Assembly: GCA_021234155.1 (NCBI GenBank)
Contig: JAJEKV010000054.1
Span: 9,076,655 to 9,140,654 of the forward strand
Direction: 5' to 3'
From: Isoetes taiwanensis
Lineage: Eukaryota; Streptophyta; Lycopodiopsida; Isoetales; Isoetaceae
DNA length: 64,000 nt
In this document: piece by piece, positions 30,951-38,422 of the stretch
Position numbering within the stretch: the first letter of the stretch is position 1
Layout of the letters: every line of letters starts with the position of its first letter
Notes under the pieces: generated by a model
Database searches by the model: none
The model's input: only the letters and a program-made list of their open reading frames with translations
What the model was told of the DNA's origin: nothing
Made by a program: the position numbers and the translations under genes

Positions 30951-31130
30951 TCATACCGTGCCTGGCCGCGGTATAAATTTATACCGTGCCTGGCCGCGGT
31001 ATAAATAAATTTATCGGGTACTGGTTGCGGATATAAATTTATATCTGAGTGCAAAGTCATGGTATAAATTTATCACAGTGCGGTCATGTATAAATTTATA
31101 TCATGAACGGTGCACCGATAAATTTATACC
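30951..31130. promoter_or_regulatory. Palindrome cluster C in a methyltransferase intron
   Basis: One perfect GTATAAATTTATAC (30,971) plus at least five variants. One variant, GATATAAATTTATATC (31,030), has changed both arms together and stays a perfect palindrome. The phrase TGCCTGGCCGC precedes two of the sites. Confidence 0.75.
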
Positions 31131-31695
31131 GTGTTGAGTCGCCGTGCCCATCCTCTTCGCCATTCAAAGACTAAACTTTCGTTTGACCGTTTACGGTGTG
31201 GGATCTTCAAGAAAGAATTTTTTGTATGTTCAAGATGGGGAGCTCAAAGAACAAGCTAAAGACGCAGGAAAGAAACCAAAGAAAGGTGGTGAATCAAAAC
31301 CAAAAATATGAGCATTGTACCACGGGCCTTGATTCTGAGGTCTTAAAAGCAAAAGAAATATTTGTTACTTTGTTGGAAAAAGTAGTTGCCAAAGAATTCA
31401 CATTAGACGAGATGGCCAAGGAAGCTAAAACGTAAGCCTCACTTGCTATGCCATGTTTTTTTCTACCTTTTTTTGTCTTACAATATTTTTCCCTTTGCAG
31501 TCAGAAAGACATTGTCACTTGCCAGGCCGAGTTAATGAAGCAGCTCAACCTAGAAGACTGGGAGGAGTGCAAACTTTGTACCCAAGTTGTACCACAGACA
31601 AGATCATCGAGAGCACGCATTAACCCGATTGGGTCGGGTAAGTTACAAAAAAATATGTTATGTGTTTGTGCCTTTGTCTCACATTACTCTTACAG

Positions 31696-32138
31696 AACAA
31701 GAAGAAGGGGCTACCCACTGGATTTTTGAACCTGGTTCGTAGGGCCAAGGAAGAGAGGCAAAGGTTAAAGGCAATTGAACAGGGTAGAGAGGTCGCCACT
31801 TCCAGTTTTGACTGTACATATGAGAGATTTACCACATTTGGTCAGGACGTCCAATACAGGGTTGTTGAGGGTGATTGTACAAGGCTGGGGACTCTTTTAG
31901 ACAAGCAACATTTTACATTATACATTGCAGATATTCCTTATGGATTTAAAATAAAGGATAGCGCTTTTGATGAGGAGGCTTTCACTCACGTGCAAGTCCG
32001 GTCTTTCCTGGATGGCCTCAAAGAAGTCACGACATCTGAAAACTGGAGGGTCATCATTTTTCATTCTGACCTTCAGACGATGTCGGTGCTTAAACCTATG
32101 GGAGCGGTCCGGAACGCCGGCTTCGAAAACTGCGTTTG
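31696..32138 (+). pseudogene. Methyltransferase gene, exon 5 (catalytic motif IV)
   Basis: Follows TCTTACAG and ends TGCGTTTG|GTAAGC. It encodes KKKGLPTGFLNLVRRAKEER, VVEGDCTRLGTLL and HFTLYIADIPYGFKIKDSAF, then WRVIIFHSDLQTM. ADIPYGF occupies the place of the catalytic (D/N/S)PP(Y/F/W) motif, with Ile replacing the first Pro. GDC (preceding motif) and the following strand VIIFHSD fit the Rossmann fold. Activity with DIPY is uncertain. Confidence 0.75.
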
Positions 32139-32182
32139 GTAAGCTTCACAATTAACGTTTTTTGTTTTACGGTAACTCCACG

Positions 32183-32342
32183 GTATAAATTTATACCACA
32201 TCTGTCTTAAGGTTTAAATTTTAAAGGCTGGAACAACCGTGGTATAAATTTATACAGCAAGGCAATGTCTGTATAAATTTATACGGCTTGCCGCCGTGGT
32301 ATAAATTTATACAGCAAGGCAACCGTGGTATAAGTTTATACC
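32183..32342. promoter_or_regulatory. Palindrome cluster D in a methyltransferase intron
   Basis: Four perfect copies (32,183, 32,242, 32,271, 32,299) and one with a single mismatch (32,328), separated by short phrases such as AGCAAGGCAA. Confidence 0.8.
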
Positions 32343-32414
32343 GCCACACTACCCGGCTAACTTATTTTCCTTGTTTTCTTTTTACTAATTTCTAATTGCT
32401 GTATTGCTTGGCAG

Positions 32415-33095
32415 GCTTAAAACAAACGTCAAGGGTCATGGTGGTGGTCCGCGCTTAGTGAAATTTGTTTTGAGCATTTTCATATAGGTTTTTACAGCGC
32501 GGACGCCAAAAAAACCATGGTTCATTTTAACACGCAGAATGAAAAGACTCCTCCCTGCAATGCATTTCAGTTCCCAGCTGTTTTGCAGAAATTAAGAGAC
32601 CCACAGCGACAAGGCGCTGTGGTGTCCCATTATCAGAAGCCACAGCGGCTTATTAATAATTTGATACAGTGGTTTTCTCGGCCTGGAGACTGGATCCTAG
32701 ATGCCTTTTCTGGATCAGGCACCACAGCAGTTTGCGCCCTTAAGCAGGGGCGCAATGTCGTCTCCGTCGACATAGACCCAGATAAAGTAAGCTTCATCAG
32801 GACCAGGATAAGCTCTTGCGAATCCTTTCCTGATGAAAACGAGGAACTGGGAGCAAAGAACGGTGCCAGCGATGCTAAGGGCACTTACACAGAAATACAG
32901 CCTCCACTTACAGGAAGAAGAGATGAGGAGGTGGAGTTTGTTGACTTGGAGCCTGTGGTGCCCGAGCCAGAGAAACCGCCTGTGCCAATAGGTTTGGAAT
33001 CAGAAGGAGGCGTCCTTGCTGTTGTAAGCTCGCAAGAGCCAGATCCCAAAGGGTACGAGAGTCCTGTGGACTGGGAAGAGCCACCTCTCGTATAA
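32415..33095 (+). pseudogene. Methyltransferase gene, exon 6 (SAM-binding motif I)
   Basis: Starts after GCTTGGCAG in phase with exon 5 (C-V-W-L-K). A frameshift near 32,487 separates the first 24 codons from GFYSADAKKTMVHFNTQNEK. The main part reads YQKPQRLINNLIQWFSRPGD, WILDAFSGSGTTAVCALKQG and VVSVDIDPDKVSFIRTRISS, a textbook KP..L...I....G..VLDPF.GSGTT....G....G.E.. block. The C-terminal 70 residues are acidic and Pro-rich. The stop TAA is supplied by a GTATAAATTTATAC palindrome at 33,090. Confidence 0.85.
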
Positions 33096-33103
33096 ATTTA
33101 TAC
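33090..33103. promoter_or_regulatory. Palindrome over the methyltransferase stop codon
   Basis: The seventeenth perfect GTATAAATTTATAC; its TAA is the stop codon of the methyltransferase ORF. Confidence 0.85.
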
Positions 33104-33552
33104 AGACAGAGTTCTTAACCACTTTCATTGTAAACTATGTGCTAAGTAATATTATAATTTATTTTGATGAAGATTTTTAAACTGAAAGCTTTGTCTCTCT
33201 AACAATGCTTAATTGAAACAACTCTTTCTTGCTCCAGGATTTCACACTCTTTGTCTTTCCAATGTTTGACTTTTTTAGTACTTCTATTAAGCTTGCAAAA
33301 AAACAATCTATATTTTCTTCTGTTTTTAACAATAAATACTTACTGAGTTATCAAAGTTAATGTCTCTCTCCTTAAAACAAGCATTTTTTTTTTTTTTTTT
33401 TGCCCTTCTTTTAAAATGAAAAAGCTTTAAAAATGTTGCTTTTTTGGGGGTATCCCGAATGCTAATTGCTCAACAATCTATTTTGCTCCCTATTTTGTGT
33501 GTTTTTTTTAAGTTTTCAATTTTTATAAAGGAATCTTTCAAACGCACTTCTT
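33104..33552. other. Right subterminal region of the giant transposon
   Basis: AT-rich, no gene, with a poly(T) run near 33,386-33,402. Likely 3' untranslated and subterminal DNA. Confidence 0.5.
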
Positions 33553-33582
33553 AAATAAGTGCGTTTCATTTTAAACCTTGTT
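33553..33582 (-). repeat. Right TIR of the giant transposon
   Basis: 29 of 30 bases match the left TIR in inverted orientation. Adjacent bases AACGCACTTC/GAAGTGCGTT form a subterminal hairpin, using the same core as the left subterminal repeat. Confidence 0.85.
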
Positions 33583-34194
33583 GCCTGTGTCGTTGTATTG
33601 CACTGGCGTTCCTTTGCTCCTACCATCTTCGATACCTAAGACAGCTGATTTCGGTTTTTGTAGTGCCGATTCGTCTCCTACACATCTCCCTATTGCAGAG
33701 GTTCTCCCTGCCACATTTCCTTCTTTGTTCTTAGAACTCAATGGGCCTTCTGTGCCTAATTCAGAATTGCAAAAAGTATCTCCAGAATTTGGGGCTTTTG
33801 CCCACAATGCTGCAATCGAAGCTTGTTGTGCAATTTCTGTGAAGCTGGAGCCATGGAACGACCTCCCAAGATCGTGACCTGCCTCACCTACCCATGATGC
33901 TGCCACAACAGAACTCGTCTGCAGGCCCTCTGTCTGCGGAACAGGTCTGCCACAGTAGAACGGGTCTGCAGGCTCTCCCGGATCCTTCTCTCTCCGGTCA
34001 CCCCTCTTCCCTCTGTTGTTTTCCCCTGCCGCTGTAGTCGCCGCCATCGTCCTGTACAAGCTAGTTGCCTCTCCATAACTCTCAGCATTTCTCCTGGCGA
34101 TGGCAGGGTGATTCAGGGGCCATGGGGCCCCGTTGCGTGTACCTGGGTCGGACCCAGGCCTCCCGACAGCCGCTTCCGCTTCTCCTACGTCCAT
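33583..34194 (-). pseudogene. LINE copy 2 ORF1, 5' part
   Basis: Open from an ATG at 34,194 (MDVGEAEAAVGRPGSDPGTR) to the transposon boundary. When the TIR transposon and one copy of its GCCT duplication are ignored, this frame runs directly into the ORF1 piece that begins at 21,986. That shows the two halves are one gene. The segment GAPWPLNHPAI resembles parts of LINE copy 1 ORF1 (NHPAL, APWPP). The ATG lies only 10 bp from the LINE's 5' boundary, so the true N-terminus is probably lost. Confidence 0.75.
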
Positions 34195-34204
34195 TTCTTA
34201 TGTG

Positions 34205-34214
34205 ACCATTTGTT
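34205..34214. repeat. Target-site duplication of LINE copy 2, right
   Basis: ACCATTTGTT, matching 16,169-16,178, 18 kb away. It defines the 5' end of the LINE at 34,204. Confidence 0.75.
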
Positions 34215-34292
34215 GAAGACTTCAAGATTTAAAGATTTTATAGGTTATGAAGATTTGAAGAATTCTTTAGTTTATGAAGATTAAAGGGGGTG

Positions 34293-34429
34293 TGTTAGAA
34301 ATAGTGTAATCTTCCTAAACTAACACATTGTATTTCTTATGATGTACTTGTACTTTTCCACATCATCAATCCGCTATTCCAATCAGTCATATTTCAATAC
34401 AGTTTTGCCCTCATTCTTATTTCAGGATA
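34293..34429 (+). repeat. Right LTR of the outer non-autonomous element
   Basis: Begins TGTTAGAAATAGTGTAATCT after the polypurine tract AAAGGGGGTG. It matches the left LTR apart from an internal deletion of about 80 bp. Confidence 0.6.
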
Positions 34430-34552
34430 GCTATGTGAAGCCAAGCAGGACCAGGACCAGGTTAGCATGTTTACGACTATAATAGTTGCCTTGCTGTTGA
34501 TAGTGCCGTTACTACTCCCTCTTCCAGCCTTTTATATGAAACGTACTAGGTA

Positions 34553-34700
34553 ATGCACGCCTGGAAAAAATTCCGGCGTATAATTTTTGAGGCGGCTCCG
34601 CCAGACGAGGCGGCGCACGAGCGGCGGAGCCGCGAGTGCGCCGCCGAGTCTGGCGGTGCCGCCGAGAAAATTATACCCGGAATTTTTTTCAGGCGTGCAT
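34553..34700. mobile_element. 148-bp GC-rich foldback MITE with TA duplication
   Basis: Inverted ends of about 34 bp (ATGCACGCCTG...TATAATTTT) are flanked by TA. The core is also self-complementary and GC-rich (GGCGGCTCCGCC and similar), so nearly the whole element is one hairpin. TA duplication suggests a Tc1/mariner-type mobiliser (inference). Confidence 0.8.
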
Positions 34701-34708
34701 TACCGGAC

Positions 34709-35298
34709 GTAATCGACGGTTCCTTCAAATTACCACTAACAGATTGACACGTGGCTCCCTTTTACCTCTGTTTTCGGCGATGGCTCTGCCGGATCTCTCA
34801 ATCTCTCAAGCTAAAAGGATGCACAAAGAGACCGAAAATGAGAGATCTGCGACAAACAACACAAAATGAGGCCATGATCTGATAAGCTCCATGATCTACT
34901 GAGAGATCGGATATAACGACGAAGATCAGAGCTAAAAACGCTAAAACCAGACCAATTATCGGCAGAAATGGCTACAGATTTAACAGGAGCTCTGTGCCCT
35001 TCAAGAACAGCAACACAATAGTGAGAACAAGTAGAAAAATCTCTCTTCCAAATCCGAATAGTTTTATCAGCCGATCCGCTGCAAAGAGTGGCCAGAAGCT
35101 TGTGCCTCTTGCCCCTGCCGGACCGCCATAGCCGATGATAGGCGGATCTGATAAGCTCCATCCATGATCCGCTCTGCTCGTTGAAACACAGGGGAAGGAA
35201 AAAAGAGGGCAGCGGCGCCGCTTCATAAATAACGCTATCAAATTCCGCCTTATAATTTATGAGCAATAATCGCGTAATTTGAAGGAACCGTTGATTAC
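34709..35298. mobile_element. 590-bp TIR element with captured WD40 fragment (Pack-type)
   Basis: The ends are 25-bp inverted repeats with one mismatch (GTAATCGACGGTTCCTTCAA at 34,709; its complement ends at 35,298). The interior encodes on the minus strand a WD40 repeat fragment. No transposase is present, and no target duplication was found. Non-autonomous elements that carry pieces of host genes between TIRs are known as Pack-type transposons. Confidence 0.75.
34811..35266 (-). pseudogene. Captured WD40 fragment (JINGUBANG-like)
   Basis: The minus-strand ORF reads [20 protein letters not shown] and [20 protein letters not shown], a WD40 blade pair (SGSADKTI[RK][VI]W and LEGH..PVKS.A). The exact phrase is typical of plant JINGUBANG-like WD40 proteins. 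Sequence outside these ~50 residues does not look like WD40. It sits between the TIRs of a 590-bp element, so it is a carried piece rather than a gene. Whether it is transcribed is unknown. Confidence 0.7.
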
Positions 35299-35500
35299 TT
35301 TTATGTAAATCTCTCTTTTATGTGCAACTTCCCTTCTATATAGAACCTCCATCATTTCATACATTATTAGAAGATCTTTCTTTCTTTTCTTTTCTTTTCT
35401 CTCCTGCTTTATAAGAGCCACCATGGTAAAAGCCCCTTGCTTACCTAACCACTTCATCCTCTTTATGATTAAAATACAGCTCTTAATGTAGAGTAAAGGA

Positions 35501-35712
35501 CGGTTGGGCTGCATTCAGCCTTATCCGCCAATGTGACGTCGCCACGTGTCACATTTTCTTTTTGTGGATTTCTCCTGGCGCGTTGCTGGTCTACATTCTG
35601 TCATTGCTGGTCGACATTCTGAATTTTGTTCCGCTGTTGCTCCACATTCTGTACAAAGAACATCTGTGCCGTCCACGTGGCAGCGATCAACGGCTGAAAT
35701 GCAGCCCAACCG
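35501..35712. mobile_element. 212-bp MITE with 20-bp TIRs
   Basis: Ends CGGTTGGGCTGCATTCAGCC (35,501-35,520) and its inverted copy with one extra base (35,692-35,712). The interior repeats GCTGGTC(T/G)ACATTCTG. No ORF of interest. Confidence 0.7.
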
Positions 35713-35727
35713 ACCTTCACGTTAATC

Positions 35728-35826
35728 GAATGGCCCGCTGGGCTTGATTCCAGCGCAGTCAAACCGGCCTCCGCCTCCGGCGTCGGCCAGTTTTCCTGCG
35801 CTGGAATCAAGCCCAGCGGGCCATTC
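35728..35826. repeat. 99-bp hairpin with perfect 31-bp arms
   Basis: Arms 35,728-35,758 and 35,796-35,826 (GAATGGCCCGCTGGGCTTGA...) are perfectly complementary across a 37-bp GC-rich loop. It lies 15 bp from the preceding MITE; it may be a separate foldback element. Confidence 0.85.
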
Positions 35827-36147
35827 CCTTATACGAAAAAGATTATCATGATGTAAGGAGAAAAGAATGGAACATTAAAAGACTATTCTGAGGTAATGCA
35901 GGCTTCAAATCATTCAGAACATGGAACGCTAAAAGACTATCATGATAGATGGCTCCTCCAAATCAAGACAAAACTATAAAATCTAGTATTAGATCAACGT
36001 ACAACCCTTGAGCCGTTTATGCAAAAGGTTCATTTATGTTGATCCCTTGTCTCCACCTTGGAACTCCCAAAAAGATGCTGTTTCTCCACAAAATATGGAC
36101 CAGAAGAAACATGACGCCCAAAACAAAAGAAGGTACTCATGAATTTG

Positions 36148-38422
36148 CTACGGACCAGAAAAAAGCCTCATTTTCGAAAATCCCAAGAGCATATTTCTCA
36201 CCACAGATAGCTCCTGTACACCGTATAAAGATTCAAAAATTTCAGTTGCTAATTTCAGAATTGACTGAGCAGGACTTTTGTCTGGTTCGTCTTCCCCAAA
36301 GAACACCATAGCTGTTGCTGCCATTCTTGAGATAAGTCCCAAACAGCCTTCATGGCCTGGGACAGAGGCTTGTAGTGCCTGCACAATCTGCATTCCAGAG
36401 GATATCTTCTTAAAAGATTCCTTAAGGACCACCAAAGATTGGAATGCTGCCAAATAAGATGCAGCATATGATGCTTTAATCCACTGTTTCTCCTCTTCTT
36501 TCAGGTTGCATAGGGATGCAATTGCATCCTCTACATGCAGAGCAACCTGCCCAAGCTCTGTATAAGATGGAAGATCGGACTCATATGCGCTTGGGCAAAT
36601 TGCGCTTGGACTCATATGCGCTTGAATCATGCCTGCTGCTACTGCAGATTCTTGTAATACAGTGCTAAGCAATGCTTCATATTGATCAAGGCACATCTCA
36701 AAAGGCTTTTGAATGGACCCTTCGAAGACACATCTCTTGCAGCTACACTTAAAGCCCCATTCATCGCAAGAATCCTGGCGACATCTAAAGGGCCGGAAAG
36801 ATTCAAAATATGGTGCGGTAATCTGTTCATTAGCCTGGATCCTCCTACCTGCATGAACAAATAGAGTCTTTCCAATTAAAAACCATGATGCATTTGGTAC
36901 ACATGAGTGTTTGATAAATGAGGCCAAAACCCAAAGTCCAGAATTGCTTTCAGATCCAAATGCATGGCGCTTGACAACCCTGCGGATAAGCTTCTTATCA
37001 ACTGATGTTGTGGGAACTTTTCGGTTATTGTCCGCAGCTTCACAAATGTAGGAAAACCAATTGTTGTTTGGTTTATATAACTCCATTGAAGGCACCTTAA
37101 AAGGTTTGTCTTTCCATGCACTATCTAAGTAAGTAATCTGCTCCATTGCCCTAGAAGAATTATTAACTACAGAGACAACTTCATCAACAAGGTCATTCTC
37201 CGAGTGGGGCAAACAGCTATGGTGACCTAGAAATGGTATATGGCTTCTTATTCCACCTCGCCCAAGAGCCAGAGGATTGCATACCAACAATAACTCTCCA
37301 ACCTTCACATTTTTTAGCAAACAAGCCAAGGCCATTCCCATCTTTACCAGTACGGATGGAAACAGGGCCTATGTAATCACTACATTCAGGCGGTTCTGGT
37401 GCGTCTCTCTGCAGATAACTAGCCACTTCATAAATTCCCTTGGTGCTCTGCGCCATAGCAATGGTGCATTTATGCATCAGTTCTTTAACATCTTTTGCAC
37501 CAGGTGCAGTGGCATGAGCGACTTGAAGACAGTTCTTTGCTTCACTGTATTCCTGCAAAGCATAAAGAGCACGAGCTTTTCTAAAGATGCTCTTCACATG
37601 AGTGGCATCTAATTTCAATGCACTACTGGCATCTGCAAGGGATTTCACATAATCCTGTAACTTCATCCATGCCTCTGACCTATTCGACAATGCTTGTGTA
37701 ACAAGTTCTTTAGACTCTGGTGTGCCGTTATAAGCATCAATGCACTTGGTATAAGCTGCAATGGCACCCTTCCAATTCCTCTGACCAAACAAACGGTTGC
37801 CCTCAGACTTCAACTTCTCAAGATCAGGATCCCCCCGCATGGGGGTTTCATGCTTAACAAACTCAATATTAGCAACATTGTTCACTCTCACACAAAACTT
37901 CCCATCAATCGTCCGCTTACAAAGGGGTTCCCTAATAGCTACATATTGCCCTTTGGGAAGCCTCTTTTGGATTTCTTCTAACGAAACAGAAGGCATGTTA
38001 TAAATTGCCAGACGAACTGCCTGGCCAGTTTGATCTTCTAAAAGAGTCATCACACCCCTCATATGAAAAGCATCAACACACAGAGTTCCAAATAAAACCT
38101 TACCTCCATGGCGCCGACCTTCTTGCAACTCCCCAATAGTGATGGGAGAAAGATCCGAAAGAGACCCAGCTTCACGGTTCTTGAATGCTTTATTGTGCTT
38201 GACAACTACAAGACCAGCAGATTTTCCACAATTGCTCAACAGCCTATGCATTTCATGCTCCTTGACAAGCTGAGATTTATCAAACTCCTCAAATCTGGAT
38301 GGTTTGCCACAGGCTTGACTCATAAATTCGCGAAAACCTGGTATATCATAGTAACTTTCCTCATCGCTGCTCGAATCCCCCGTCGCCGCTTCGATTGGAG
38401 CAAGAGTGATGAAAGACGCCAT
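36148..38422 (-). CDS. TPR and SET domain (SMYD-like) protein with one frameshift
   Basis: Intronless gene in two overlapping frames, 38,422-37,217 and 37,341-36,148. Residues 1-100 are unknown. Residues ~105-190 look like an OB-type beta barrel. Residues 201-312 are TPR repeats (LEKLKSEGNRLFGQRNWKGA, ALSNRSEAWMKLQDYVKSLA, SIFRKARALYALQEYSEAKN). The SET domain begins DGNGLGLFAKK and, after a one-base shift in an A-run at 37,310-37,315, continues NVKVGELLLV, KHSCVPNA (normally NHSCxPN), GRRIQANEQITAPYF and the post-SET cysteines FKCSCKRC. It then has a helical C-terminal region. SMYD-like proteins methylate lysines; plant SET/TPR members are poorly characterised. A single missing A explains the shift; it is either a real mutation or a homopolymer sequencing error. 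Confidence 0.88.
37310..37315 (-). other. Frameshift site in the TPR/SET gene
   Basis: The coding strand has GCTAAAAAATGTGAAGG. Adding one A to the run of six would connect the two long frames (AKK to NVKVGE) with no other change in 2.27 kb. Confidence 0.85.

Larger units (their letters stand above)
29448..33095 (+). pseudogene. Multi-exon gene: ParB-like segment plus beta-class N6/N4 DNA methyltransferase
   Basis: Approximate exons are 29,448-29,813, 29,887-30,869, about 31,185-31,431, 31,501-31,637, 31,696-32,138 and 32,415-33,095, with GTAAGT/GTAAGC donors and CAG acceptors. Exon 2 has a Glu-rich run and a ParB-like block (PLVVMVDRSQ...YYVLGGTHSYKARKEL). Exon 5 carries motif IV as ADIPYGF; exon 6 carries motif I, ILDAFSGSGTTAV, and VSVDIDPDKV. 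The order IV then I is that of beta-class N6-adenine/N4-cytosine methyltransferases (N6_N4_Mtase). The product would methylate DNA using S-adenosylmethionine. Damage: an in-frame TAA near 29,553, frameshifts near 30,310, 30,605 and 32,487, and an uncertain frame at the exon 4/5 joint. It is transcribed divergently from the transposase. Confidence 0.75.
21987..33582. mobile_element. Giant TIR transposon with DUF7869 transposase and DNA methyltransferase, 11.6 kb
   Basis: Both ends carry the same 30-bp inverted repeat with one mismatch (left AACAAAGTTTAAAATGAAAC, right complement AACAAGGTTTAAAATGAAAC, both continuing GCACTTATTT). The flanks carry the 4-bp duplication GCCT (21,983-21,986 and 33,583-33,586), and the LINE ORF1 frame is continuous across the two flanks. 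It contains a minus-strand DUF7869 transposase (28,549-22,401, interrupted by an LTR element), a plus-strand methyltransferase gene (29,448-33,095) and 17 perfect GTATAAATTTATAC palindromes. Its own length without the LTR insertion is about 8.6 kb. Both genes carry damage. I do not know a named superfamily with this exact combination. Confidence 0.88.
16179..34204 (-). mobile_element. LINE (L1-type), copy 2, split by a giant TIR transposon
   Basis: The minus-strand LINE ends in poly(A), seen as poly(T) at 16,177-16,191. It is flanked by ACCATTTGTT at 16,169-16,178 and 34,205-34,214, a 10-bp target duplication that marks both ends. It carries a near-complete ORF2 (EN, RT with YADD, zf-RVT) and an ORF1 split at 21,987-33,582 by the TIR transposon. 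The 5' end appears truncated inside ORF1, as is usual for LINEs. It inserted into the interior of the outer LTR element. Confidence 0.9.
13897..34429 (+). mobile_element. Non-autonomous LTR retrotransposon, outer host of a four-level nest
   Basis: The left LTR-like block (13,897-14,106) and right block (34,293-34,429) share GTAATCTTCCTAAACTAACA and most of the following sequence up to CAATACAGTTTT. After the left LTR comes TTGTATCAGAGCTC, a tRNA-Met-type primer site; before the right LTR comes AAAGGGGGTG, a polypurine tract. Without the LINE nested at 16,179-34,204 the element is about 2.5 kb and encodes no Gag-Pol. Only a 133-aa unknown ORF is present. The right LTR has lost about 80 bp. No target duplication was recognised. 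Confidence 0.65.

Noticed and set aside
28573-33103. CRISPR-like array from the regularly recurring palindrome
   Set aside because: Spacing is irregular, spacers are not unique units, and the host is eukaryotic with introns.
21987-33582. Reading the giant element as a KDZ (Kyakuja/Dileera/Zisupton) transposon
   Set aside because: The transposase motifs are those of DUF7869 and the duplication is 4 bp; I could not see KDZ hallmarks.
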